Assembly: GCA_037367405.1 (NCBI GenBank)
Contig: JAZKJV010002626.1
Coordinates: 310,001 to 374,000, forward strand
DNA: 64,000 nt
Reading direction: 5' to 3'
DNA from: Ottelia alismoides
Taxonomy: Eukaryota > Streptophyta > Magnoliopsida > Alismatales > Hydrocharitaceae
This document shows positions 54,744-64,000 of this stretch, in pieces. How positions within the stretch are numbered: position 1 is the first letter of the stretch; each line of letters opens with the position of its first letter. The position numbers were made by a program, and so were the translations under genes. The notes beneath the pieces were generated by a model, which saw only the letters and a list, made by a program, of their open reading frames with translations, was not told where the DNA came from and ran no database searches.

Positions 54744-55699
54744 CGCCTCGGCTCAGGAGGCGGTTGAGGTACGGGCCACGTGGCAGCAACTGGTGGCTCG
54801 GGCCGAGGTTTGGGAGGACCCGAGCATGTAGCTTCAGCTGGAGGTTCGGGTTGCCACGCTTCATCATTACAACCGTCCGATCCGGATGATCGGACTATAC
54901 CTGCTCTTCTGCTCCTCCGCAGGTCACCGGAGAAGGCGGGGCTCCGGCGACCTGCCCTTGGCTCCACCTCACCTCATGAGGCCTTCTGATGTTCGTGGAA
55001 GCTTGCAAAAGATCCGGAGGAGGTCCTGGAGCTTAGGCGGAGCTCCGTGGCTGATCGGAGGTGACGCTCGGTGTAGCTTCGCCGGAGGCGAGGAGCCCGA
55101 AGTTGCTCCGACGTGAACTTCAACCATTGAAGATCCTGCAAGTGTTAAACGATTGTCGAAGCTCGTGCCTTTGCGAGCGAAGTGAGAGGTGTGTGAACGG
55201 GGGTCGTAGGGCGTAGGGAGGTGGTGGCCCAGAGCTCTTCCTCCAACGGAGCAGAGGAGGAGGTGGCGGATGGAGGTTAAGGTCATGAAGAAGGGAAGGG
55301 GGTGATCGGTGGGTAGCGCGAGGATGAGCGATGAGTGGCGAAGATAGGGAGGTGGTCAAATGGTCGTGGTGGTGAGTTACTGAGTTGGTAAACTAAAGAG
55401 AAATCAAAAGAAAAAGAAAGGGGGGAGGGACCTCGTTGGAGAGGGGAACCCTGGTGGAGGAGGCGGCTTGGGCTGAGCAACAATTGCTGCTCCGGTCATC
55501 GCACAACTCGCTCAGCCTGCTGCGAGGTGCTCAGCTACCGCCGAGAGGGCGGAGCTTTTATGGCGGATATGCCATGGATCTCACCGGGGCTTCGGCCGTC
55601 TTCGCCTCGATTCATGGTCCCTCCGCTGTCACTGGAGGACCAGAGGCTGGGCTGAAGCCCCAAAATGGTGGATCAGGGTGATGGTGATCGGAGTTTGGG

Positions 55700-55706
55700 T
55701 TTTATA
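55700..55706 (-). promoter_or_regulatory. TATA box of G5 3' LTR
   Basis: Minus-strand TATAAAA in a CTCCTATAAAACCC context. The same box is at 61176-61182 in the other LTR. Confidence 0.65.
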
Positions 55707-56846
55707 GGAGGGGATGTTCGGGGGTTATGGCCATGGAGAGGCATTTTTGAATGAGGTTTTAATGGTGGTGGAGTAACGGAGGAAGGATATGAAGGTTGCG
55801 CGAGGATGGTGGGAGATGTAGCTACATGGGGCGATGTTATGAGAGGGAGAGGTGAACGAAGGAGATGGCTAAAAATGGAAGGGTGAGGTGGTTTGGCGAG
55901 GTGAAACGGCTGGAGGGAAGGGGGGTTACGGAGGTAGGAGACGACCGGACATCCATTGGATCTAGTAATCCAACGGCTAGAATGCGAGCGCGGGTAGTCG
56001 GCTAAGATCAAATCCATTGATCTGATCGAACGGTTGAGGGTAAGGCACTAAAGAGCGGTTAAGATGAATAGTGGGGGTCCATCCAAGGGTGAGGGACGAA
56101 GCGGTGATGTGGAGCGTTATAGACCGTAGGATGAACGTGGGATCGGACGGTTGAGGTGAGGGGTGACGTGGCACTATAATACGCGTAGGATGAGGCGGTT
56201 GATCCAACGACTGTAGATGAGGCGCTGAGTAACCGTTGGGATTTGATCTGGAGACAGATCCGACGGCTGGGGAGTGGATAGCGATGGAGGGCTGAGATAG
56301 AGGCGGGGGCGAGTGGATCCAACAACACAGATGGCGCCGGGTGTGGAGAGGAGGTGCAGGCCACGTGGGTGGCCCAGAGGGTGCCACGTGGCCCAATCAG
56401 AAAAATCCAGAGAATAAATACAAAGATAAATACAAAAGAAGAGTTAGAGGCAAAATTAGGAAAAAGTCAAAACATGAAAGTTGCTCGTCTCGACGAGATC
56501 TACAACTTCCATGTTGGTCAAAAAGCCAAAAGAGGTCATTTGTACAAAAAATATTTTTTGGGGTATTTTAAGGGGGATAAAAATACCGAATTTTAACTTT
56601 TGATTTGTTTTTGTAAATTTTAGTCTTTTAAAAGTGTCAGTGATTTATGGGCAATTAATCTACCTAATTTTTTAGGGTTTTTTTATGATAAAATAAATAC
56701 AAGAAAATAAGGGAAATTAAGTACAAATAATTAAGGGATAATATAATACAAGATAAAAGTAAAGAATTAAAGATGATTTTTATTGGAATATTTAAGACAT
56801 GGGTTTTAATTAGTGAGTTTTAGCACGATAAATACGAGATTCATCA

Positions 56847-56863
56847 TACCCCTATACTTAAAC
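56847..56863 (-). other. Polypurine tract of G5
   Basis: Plus-strand TACCCCTATACTTAAAC, i.e. GTTTAAGTATAGGGGTA next to the 3' LTR start TGATGAATC. This is the tract that the stem-loop modules in G1, G2 and G5 imitate. Confidence 0.85.
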
Positions 56864-58596
56864 CATGCTCGTCCTCGAGCATCTAAAGAATGAAGGAGTC
56901 GGATTAATTCTTGACAGTGTAAGTGAAGATTTCAAGGCTCAATCTTTCGAAGACCCTCAGTTTAAGAGATCCTAAAATTCTGGGTTTATCCAAGCCTTAG
57001 TCAGAAGGAATCTAACTTCCCTAATTATTAGACTCTCTTTTGTATATGTAATATAAGGATATGAAATTAAGTGTACTGTATTTCATGAGAACCGAGTCGG
57101 GACATCACTCAAAGTTCCAGTCCCAAAGACTCTCCTCTAGACCTAATCCTCAATACTAGGGAATAAGTCTATTATTGCTTCAGTCAATCGTCTCCTTAGT
57201 TTATCAGACTTGAAATGTTGATGGACGGCCAGATGATGGAGGTAATGGGATTGTGTCAAATTTTGTCACCCTCACATTGGAACAAGGTGCCTCTCAAGTG
57301 TCTTTTTACTCAACACGTAAATTTTTATATTGTTGATCAATGTGTCCATCAAGAGAGTTGGAGTCGTATGCACTTGTTTTTCTGGGAGTACACTGGGGTG
57401 TGTCTTTTCTGAGTATGTAAGATACCTTCGACACCGAGACTTGTAGCATTTACGATGCAGAGCCCTTTTTGTGGTGTCAGCCCGACTCCTTGGTCCTAAT
57501 TAGCGTTTGGTCCAAGTGGACACTTTGAAAATGTTTGGGAGTGATCGCCATTGGTGGAAGCTCATTTGTAATTTGACTTGGATGATAGAGCTTTTCTTTG
57601 ACATTTCATTGCTTGTGTTGGCTAGCTCCACTGCTTTTACCAAAAGTTGGCGCACACTGATCAACAATATTCATTAAGTTTCATCACACCCTGGCACTTT
57701 AGGTAAATATTAAAGAGATAGCGTATGAATCTTGTTCACATACTGGCTAGGGTTTTGCTGACACTCAGGTTTTCTAAAGCCTTCATTAACTTTATCCCAT
57801 CCTCGAATATCATTAGATCAGGTCTAAACTCAATTCTCTACTCCCAGTTCCTCAAGTGATATCTCAACTTATCTCATCAATCATGCAGTTGTGGAAGTGA
57901 CTATGCTGATCATATTTTTCTTGAAGGTAGAGATGAAGAATGCAATATAGCGCTCAAATCTTTCAAGCTAGGGAAGTGTGGATATTTAAGCTTAAACCCC
58001 TAATGACTAAGGCATGTTAACTCAGACTCTCAAGATCTCAGAAATCCAGTGTCCTCAAAATCCTCAAGCCTTGAGTGAGTGTGAATGTGTTAGGAATACA
58101 CCAACTCCTTAGTTAGTGATTTTTGTAGGATTTTTGACTTTTGCAGATTTTTATGGATTTTAATTTTCAATTTTTTTAATTCTTTGGAGAGACAATGACT
58201 GGCCCAGGCTCAAATGAATAAAAGTATTCACTCTCAGTCAGCATGGGTGTAAGTACGGGCCGATAAACGGACCTGTGATCCTTAAGGACGGAGCCATATG
58301 CGGTGTCCTTTAAACCACCCACTCTGCTAAAGGAGACCGAAGTTCCCTCACTGAAAGTGTCTACTAAGCCTAGTAGTCAGAGTCTACTTCAAGGAAGGTT
58401 TTTTTTATTTTTTTTTATTTTTTTTTGAAAAGGAGTATTTACAAAAATTAATCTCTCAAATTTTAAGAAAACAATTTATAGGGTTTTTACAAAACTTAGT
58501 TCACAAGTTTACCAAAACCCAACCCGAAAACAAAATTTTAAAAAAGTTTCAAAAACACGAGCTAAGGCTAAAGTAAATATACAGTAATATACGGTA

Positions 58597-58633
58597 TACC
58601 CCCTATACTTAAATTTTGCTATGTCCTCATAGC
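58597..58633 (-). promoter_or_regulatory. Stem-loop + PPT-like module (G5, proximal to PPT)
   Basis: On the minus strand CTATGAGGACATAG leads through AAAATTTAAGTATA into GGGGGT. The stem is shorter than in its neighbours. Confidence 0.45.
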
Positions 58634-58695
58634 ACAAGTGCCATGAAGCCAAGGCTCGATCAAATATAGGGTGATATAGCAGAACTGAGGAGGAG

Positions 58696-58733
58696 GATCC
58701 CCTTATACTCAGGTCAAAATAGACCTAAGTACA
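58696..58733 (-). promoter_or_regulatory. Stem-loop + PPT-like module (G5, middle)
   Basis: On the minus strand GTACTTAGGTC and GACCTGAGTATA arms enclose TATTTT, followed by AGGGGAT. Confidence 0.55.
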
Positions 58734-58766
58734 AGAAGACAGTACGAGGGAGGGATGAGCAGGCAT

Positions 58767-58803
58767 GTCCCCCCTATACTTAGGCTACAAATAGCCAAGT
58801 AAG
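58767..58803 (-). promoter_or_regulatory. Stem-loop + PPT-like module (G5, distal)
   Basis: On the minus strand ACTTGGCTA and TAGCCTAAGTATA arms enclose TTTG, followed by GGGGGGAC. The arms differ in sequence from the other modules but still pair. Confidence 0.6.
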
Positions 58804-58840
58804 GTCTGAATTGGGGGGGATGTTTATACTATGATACAAG

Positions 58841-58970
58841 GGTGGGGGGGGGGGGGGGTTCGTTCAATATACAGAGAGAGAGCGAGAGATTGTGAAAATT
58901 GCAGAGGGAAGGGAGATGGGGTATGTGTGTGTGTATATGTGCAAGTTTGTGTGTTTGTGGGGGGAGGGGG
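58841..58970 (+). repeat. Poly-G, GA and GT low-complexity cluster
   Basis: A G run of about 16 after GGT, then GAGA-type and GTGT-type runs and a second G-rich run near 58958. It is simple sequence inside G5; length may be unreliable in the assembly. Confidence 0.85.
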
Positions 58971-59319
58971 TAGATCATCAAGTGATCTACTCTTTTTTTA
59001 CAACATGCAAGAACTGTAAATAAATATGCAAATGCAAGTTTTTTTTACATTATGCAATGCAGACTGACTGATTAAAATCCCAAAATTTCTTCACAGATTC
59101 TTTTACGGCCTCTTCAACGGAAGTTCCCGACTTCACGCCTCCATGAAGATCAAGCATCCTCGATGATCATGGGCCCTGCCACAAAAGAGAAAAGTTAGAA
59201 CACACAGAGAAATTAAATCAGCAGATATGATGTAAAAAATGATGCATGAAATGAGGACCTAAAAAATCTGAAATTATTCAACAAAGAAAATCAAAATTCA
59301 ATAATTAAGTTAAGTCGTT

Positions 59320-59337
59320 TCCTCGGCAACGACGCCA
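59320..59337 (-). other. Primer-binding site of G5
   Basis: Minus-strand TGGCGTCGTTGCCGAGGA starts two bases inside the 5' LTR. It resembles the TGGCGCCGTTGCCGGGGA site used by many plant Gypsy elements (tRNA-Asp type, from general knowledge). Confidence 0.85.
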
Positions 59338-59339
59338 TT

Positions 59340-62297
59340 TGATGAGCGCGGAATTTGCCTCTTTAATAATCGATAATTGTAGTATAGGAGGCGAATTTCG
59401 ATCGATCAAAATACCACAATCTTTGAATGTTGTGGATTATTTATACTTGGCAAGTCTACCAAGGTTGAACGTAAGGACACCGTTACCTAATTCATTTATC
59501 TAATTTTGTTTCATGAAGCTCAAGTGTGAAATATTTCTCAATTTCAGGTCCACATGATGAACTATGCTATTTACAAAGCAATGCCATGTTGTATGCAATT
59601 TTTAGTTGGTTTTTATGCAATTATAAGAGGATGCATGAGAATAATGCAAGAGAATTTATATGCAGACTAAAGATTACAAATATACCCTAAAAATTATGAG
59701 CAATAGAATAGAATTGGATATCAGTGTCATTTTAATCAAGATATTAAAAACATCCATCAAATCAAAGCAAGAACAAGGATAGCAGGGTCTTCATTTATTA
59801 CAAAAATCACTTCATTTAAAACAACGGCAAATGAGAAAATTAGATATGCTATGATGTATAGGACAAAACCAGGATCAAAACGACACTAAAATCATGCAAT
59901 TTGGACCTACGATGCTCAAGTTATGAAGAAAACAATGTAGGGACATAATTGTAATAAAAATGCAAGAAAAATAAATGATAAATATTACATTTAGGTCCCT
60001 AGAGGGACTTAAATGCAAATAAGAAAAACCACCTGGGCCCTGTGTAAATTTCCATTGCATGCAAGGGCCTTTTTACAATTTCTGGAAGGTTGGAGGATCT
60101 CCCAGTAAAATACCCAAGCACGCACGTGAGACACGTGCCTGGGGACCATTCTGCAATTCTTGAAAATACTAGGGTCTTTCATGAATTTTTCCCAGGCCTT
60201 CACGTGCGGGGCACGTGAGGCGCCTAGGCTCGGGAGGCAGCTGAGGTACGGGCCACGTGGCAGCAACTGGTGGCTCGGGGCGAGGTTTGGGGGGACCCGA
60301 GCCTGTAGCTTCAGCTGGAGGTTCGGGTTGCCACGCGTCATCATTACAACCGTTCGATCTGGATGATCGGACGGTACCTGATCTTCGTGCTCCTCCGCTG
60401 GTCCCCGGAGAAGGCAGGGCTCCGGCAACCTGCCCTTGGCTCCGCCTCGCCTCACAACGCCTTCCGATGGTTGTGGAAGCTTGCTGGAGGTCCGGCGGAA
60501 GTCCTGAAGCTTAGACAGAGCTCCATGGTTGATCGGAGGTGACGCTCGATGTAGCTTCGCCGGAGGAGAGGAGCCCAAAGTTGCTCTGACGCGAACTTCG
60601 ATCATTGAAGATCCTGCAAGTGTTAGACGATAGCCGAAGCTCGTTCCTTTGTGTACGAAGTGAGAGGTGGGTAAACGGGGGTCATGGGGTGTAGGGAGGT
60701 GGTGGCCCAGAACTCTTCCTCTAGCGGAGCAGAGGAGGAGGTGGCGGATGGTGGTTAAGTTCATGAAGAAGGGAAGGGGGTGATCGGTGGGTAGCACGAG
60801 GATGAGCGATGAGTGGTGAAGATCGGGAGGTGGTCAAATGGTCATGGTGGTGAGTTACTGAGTTAGGAAATTAAAGAGAAATCAAAAGAAAAAGAAAGGG
60901 GGGGGATCTCGTCGAAGAGGGGAACCCCGGTGGAGGAGGCAGCTTGGGCTGAGTAGTAATCGTTGCTCCGGTCGTTGCACAACTCGCTCAGCCTGCTATC
61001 AGGTGCTCAGCTACCACCAAGAGGGCAGAGCTTTCATGGCGCATATGCCATGGATCTCACCGGGGCTTCAGCCATCTTCACCTCGATTCATGGTCCCTCC
61101 GCTGTCACTAGAGGACCAGAGGCTGGGCCGAAGCCCCAGAATGGTGGATCAGGGTGATGGAGATCGGAGGTCGGGTTTTATAGGAGGGGATGGTCGGGGG
61201 TTATGGCCATGGAGACGCGTTTTTGAATGAGGTTTTAATGGTGGTGGAGTAATCGCGCGAGGATGGTGGGAGATCTGGCTACGTGGGGCGACGTTATGAG
61301 AGGGAGAGGTGAACGGATGAGATGGCTAAAAATGGAAGGGCGAGGTGGTTTGGGAGGTGAAACGACTGGAGGGAAGGGGGGTTACGGAGGTAGGAGATGA
61401 CCGGATAGCCATTGGATCTAGTGATCCAACGGTAGAATGCGAGCGCATGTAGTCGGCTAAGATCAGATCCATCGATCTGATCGAACGGTTGAGGGTAAGG
61501 CGCTAAAGAGCGGTTAAGATGAAGAGCGGGGGTCCATCCAAGGGTGAGGGACGAAGCAATGATGTGGAGCGTTATAGACCGTAGGATGAACGTGGGATAG
61601 GGTGGTTGAGGTGAGGGGTGACGTGGCACTATAATACGCGTAGGATGAGGAGGTTGATCCAATGGCTGTAGATGAGGTGCTGAGTAATGGTTGGGATTTG
61701 GAGACAGATCTGACGACTGGGGAGTGGATGACGATGGAGGGCTGAGATAGAGGCGGGGGCGAGTGGATCCAACGGCCTAGATGGCGTCGGGTATCGAGAG
61801 GAGGCGCAGGCCAGATGGGCGGCCCAGAGGGCGCCACGTGGCCCACTCAGAAAAATCCAAAGAATAAATACAAAGATAAATACAAAAGAAATAGTTAGAG
61901 GCAAAATTAGGAAAGAGTAAAAACATGAAAGTTGCTCGTCTCGACGAGATCTACAACTTTCATGTTGGTCGAAAAGCCAAAAGAGGTCATTTGTACAAAA
62001 AGTATTTTTGGGGGTATTTTAAGAGGGATAAAAATACCGATTTTTAGCTTTTGATTTGTTTTTGTATATTTTAGTCTTTTAAAAGGATCAGTGATTTATG
62101 GACAATTAATCTACCTAATTTTTAGGGGTTTTTGATGATAAAATAAATACAAGAAAAATAAGGGAAATTAAGTACAAATATTTAAGGGTTAATATAATAC
62201 AGGATAAAAATAAAGAATTAAAGATGATTTTTATTGGAATATTTAAGACAGGTGTTTTAATTAGTGAGTTTTAGCATGATGAATACGAGATTCATCA
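59340..62297 (-). repeat. 5' LTR of G5
   Basis: 2958 bp, partner of 53881-56846. It has the same blocks: TATAAAA at 61182-61176, GC-rich leader, CACGTG palindrome (60197-60220), iterated segments. It differs by indels, for example about 20 bp missing near 61250 relative to 55770-55795. A 262-codon frame on the minus strand (60009-60797) is interrupted in the other LTR by frame changes and is not considered a gene. Confidence 0.93.
61176..61182 (-). promoter_or_regulatory. TATA box of G5 5' LTR
   Basis: Minus-strand TATAAAA, equivalent to 55700-55706 and therefore conserved in both LTRs. It would start the genomic RNA of G5. Confidence 0.65.
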
Positions 62298-62302
62298 AAG
62301 AC
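62298..62302 (+). repeat. Right target duplication of G5
   Basis: AAGAC, identical to 53876-53880. Confidence 0.95.
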
Positions 62303-62700
62303 CCAAGATATGAAGGATTCTCTGAGATCTTTAATATCAAAAGTATGAGACAACCTTATTTGAACATTGGTCATCATCCCAATATCCTTCCCAATGATAA
62401 GGATGTCATCTCCATAAAGTTGAATATGATGATGCTCCAACCGAGCTTCTTGTATATACATGTCTTATCCGGATTCTGAACGAAATCATAGCTCTTTTGA
62501 TTTCATCGAATCAGATGTTCCAACCAAGAGCTTCTCTTTATGTGTATCCCATGTCTACGAGCTATGCTTTAAAGGTATTTACTATCGGATCCCCTCTTTC
62601 TTGTTAATATCCATTTGCACCCAATGGGTTTGACCCCTTTAGGTGGATCTTTGAGGTTCCATACATCATTCTTGTGCATGTAGTCTATCTCAGACTTCAT
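62303..62700 (-). pseudogene. Copia D reverse transcriptase remnant
   Basis: On the minus strand, frames give a 'F-K-A' segment and 'V-D-M-G-Y-T' (usually VAKGYTQ) near 62580-62540, a W-N-I-R-F-D-E segment near 62525-62500, and the catalytic box as Y-G-D-D-I-L-I-I-G-K-D near 62420-62385. Both Asp residues are retained although the preceding Val is Gly. Then come an S-H-T-F-D-I-K-D-L-R-E segment near 62350-62310 (FxMKDLGE in active enzymes) and the G5 insertion site. Frameshifts separate these pieces. The sequence resumes at 53880. Confidence 0.85.
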
Positions 62701-63000
62701 TGCAAGCATCCAATTATTCATGTCATGATGACCTAAAGGTTTATCATATGAAGTCGTATCATCATGAAACTTTTTTATACATGGAATCTGTACCTTTTTT
62801 GTTTTCTTATAATCCTAGAATTCTTTCTAAGAGGCACACTTGTGTCATTTTCAATTACCTCTTCAGTTTCTGGTGTAGGAACTTCATATGTCTTGCTAGA
62901 ATCGATTAGTTCCTTAACTTCACTACTTTCTTGACTTTTGAGGAATTCATCTTCCAAAAATTTTACATTCCTAGAAAACAAATACCTTTTGAATCTCAAG
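62701..63000 (-). pseudogene. Copia D integrase-RT linker remnant
   Basis: A 74-codon open stretch at 62999-62775 begins with a K-R-Y-L-F-S-R-N-V-K-F-L-E run. This is the conserved end of Copia integrase (usually YxFxSRDVxFxE), followed by an acidic Glu/Ser/Thr-rich linker and a basic segment before RT. This is the normal order for the polyprotein; the Met is not a real start. Confidence 0.85.
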
Positions 63001-63700
63001 ATATAAATTTGGTGTCCAATACCATTTATTATGTATCCAATGAAGTATCATTCTCTAGTGTGAGATTCTAACTTGCTTGCATCCATGTTTTTAGGATGTA
63101 CCAAACAAACCTAAATCCTTAAGTGTCATACACTTAGCTTGGTACCATAGAAACACTGATTGGTTTTAGATATAGATTTTTATGGAATCGTGTTTAGGAT
63201 ATACGATGCAGTTTCTACTGCATGTCCCCAAAACTAAGAGGCATGTTTGCTTTACTTATCGTTGATCTTACCATATAAAATATGTTTCTGTTGAGTCTCT
63301 TTGCAACTTTGTTGAGTTGATGAGTATCTAGAGAATTGAGACTGGAATGATTTCTCTTTCATTAAGACATTCTTTAAATTCATCTGAGAGGCATTCGCCA
63401 CCTCAGTGAGATCGAATCTGTTTTATCTCGATTTAGTTTTCAACCAAAGCCATTAACTCCTTGAATTTCTGTATAGTTTTCTTAAGTGTGATGTAGCAAG
63501 AAGACAAAACCATACTGTAAATAATGATAAATAAAAGTCACATAGTATTGATGTCCATTGTGAGTCGCAGTACGAAAGGGACCATACACCAGTATATATT
63601 AGGTCAAGTATACCATTGTATCGTTCACATTTCTTAGAGAGGGTTGTCTTGGATATTTTTTCCACAATTATAATATCCACAAGTTGTTAAATCATAAACT
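63001..63700 (-). pseudogene. Copia D integrase remnant
   Basis: The minus-strand open stretch at 63680-63453 reads through the finger-to-core transition, with K-C-E-R-Y-N-G-I-L-D-L-I-Y-T-G-V (usual form ...LELIHTDVCGP: the catalytic Asp is replaced by Gly), then a C-D-F-Y-L-S segment (usual FIDDYSRY) and a K-L-Y-R-N-S end. The remaining core down to 63001 is broken. It lacks at least one catalytic acid and is inactive. GAG-preintegrase and gag should lie beyond 63.7 kb. Confidence 0.8.
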
Positions 63701-64000
63701 TATAGGAAAATTTAGAGGCATGTCAGTTACCAGCATATTGTTCCTATTAATAGACATGCGTCTAAATCTCTGATGCTAAATCATAGTTAAATTATTTCCA
63801 TCCTCTCTTGATTGTTTAGTGGTTTTATTAACATAGTATTGACATTAATGACACAATCATGCATTTTCAATCCATAGAGTCCACCAACTATTAGAGAACC
63901 ATCTTTTATAAAGTTACCATAACGATATATGATAAGCATATTACTGAAAATGAAAGTATATCAATGTCTTACTGGCTGATGAGTTTTCATTTCTTCACCT
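63701..64000 (-). mobile_element. Copia D, GAG-preintegrase/protease side, window edge
   Basis: Continuation of the same element toward its 5' end. The minus strand near 63780-63700 is where the LGH-type finger is expected; only short matching fragments are visible. No full frame. Confidence 0.5.

Larger units (their letters stand above)
53881..56846 (-). repeat. 3' LTR of G5
   Basis: 2966 bp. In element orientation it has U3 (56846-55707), a TATAAAA box (55706-55700), a GC-rich leader (about 55690-54730), a series of loosely iterated segments (54720-54440) and an AT-rich tail to 53881. It contains CACGTG G-boxes in U3 (56362-56367, 56385-56390). A three-fold ACGACACTAA microrepeat near 54366-54415 is private to this LTR. 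Confidence 0.93.
56847..59339 (-). other. Non-coding interior of G5
   Basis: 2.49 kb between the LTRs. No frame gives a retroviral motif; the longest plus-strand frames (57215-57412, 58831-59019) are fortuitous, the second being driven by a G run and GT repeats. In element orientation the order is PBS, about 520 nt of unique sequence, low-complexity GT/G runs, three modules (58803-58597), an A-rich tract, 1.7 kb of spacer, PPT. The module-to-LTR distance (about 1.75 kb) resembles that in G1 (about 1.6 kb), suggesting the interior is a 3' UTR left after deletion of gag-pol. Confidence 0.75.
53881..62297 (-). mobile_element. Gypsy derivative G5, complete but without gag-pol (LARD-like)
   Basis: An 8417-bp unit with perfect AAGAC duplications. 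The LTRs are 53881-56846 (3' LTR in element orientation) and 59340-62297 (5' LTR), both TGATGAATCTCG...GCTCATCA on the minus strand. The PBS lies at 59337-59320 and the PPT at 56863-56847. The 2.5 kb interior has no recognisable gag, protease, RT or integrase. It does contain stem-loop + purine modules like those in G1 and G2. Large LTRs with a non-coding interior and intact priming sites are the hallmark of LARD-type non-autonomous elements, which depend on a related autonomous Gypsy. It is inserted in the RT region of Copia D. Confidence 0.93.

Noticed and set aside
60009..60797. 262-codon minus-strand frame, the longest in the window
   Set aside because: It lies entirely in the G5 LTR leader. 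The equivalent part of the other LTR (54575-55359) splits into several shorter frames, and no domain is recognisable. The GC-rich composition alone explains the open frame.
53146..64000. Copia D as a member of the A/B/C Copia family
   Set aside because: The PPT is similar, but LTR sequence, TATA context and integrase/RT text do not align with the A/B/C copies beyond shared Copia motifs, so it is treated as a separate family.
1..64000. CRISPR arrays, operons, tRNA or rRNA genes
   Set aside because: No spaced identical repeats of CRISPR type, no Shine-Dalgarno/operon structure, and no cloverleaf or rRNA core sequence was seen. tRNA similarity is limited to the primer-binding sites.

Overview
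The window is transposon-packed, AT-rich nuclear DNA of a flowering plant, most likely from a large, repeat-rich genome. Everything recognisable is plant LTR-retrotransposon sequence (Ty1/Copia and Ty3/Gypsy) plus two small inverted-repeat DNA elements. I found no intact host gene, tRNA, rRNA or bacterial-type feature. Genus and species cannot be read from the sequence.

Layout. One Copia family, with 2.5-2.65 kb LTRs starting TGTTGGA, occurs four times: copy A (internal part plus 3' LTR, + strand, 1-6962), copy C (complete, - strand, 11839-22487), a solo LTR (+, 23091-25704, with perfect target duplication TTGTC), and copy B (+, 34825-47722), a tandem LTR-internal-LTR-internal array cut off at 47722. 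A, C and the solo LTR appear to lie inside a single older Gypsy element, 'G1': its integrase resumes at 6969 immediately after copy A, its 3' UTR runs to about 9877, and its 3' LTR (from about 9878) is split by copy C and the solo LTR. A second Gypsy remnant, 'G2', starts near 26.6 kb, and its LTR is split by a 1.43 kb inverted-repeat element at 29909-31337. A third Gypsy LTR fragment at about 33.08-34.82 kb hosts the copy B array. A degraded minus-strand Gypsy piece, 'G4', with a recognisable primer-binding site, lies at 47.7-51.7 kb.

The right end (from about 52 kb) is a second Copia family, 'D', on the minus strand: an LTR carrying a 381-bp foldback MITE with a perfect 9-bp target duplication (52718-53098), then RNase H/RT, RT and integrase remnants. 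Its RT region is split by a complete minus-strand Gypsy derivative, 'G5' (53881-62297), with two 2.96 kb LTRs, a perfect AAGAC target duplication, a PBS and PPT, and a 2.5 kb internal region without recognisable gag-pol: a LARD-like, non-autonomous element.

How the parts work together: all coding regions carry stops or frameshifts, so no element here is autonomous. The preserved signals are cis-acting: PBS, PPT, TATA boxes, a conserved leader hairpin, intron-like splice sites, and serial 'stem-loop + TATAGGGGG' modules in the 3' UTRs of three separate Gypsy elements. That module series is the best candidate for an under-described system. Similarities, divergence levels and nesting order were judged by eye, not by alignment.
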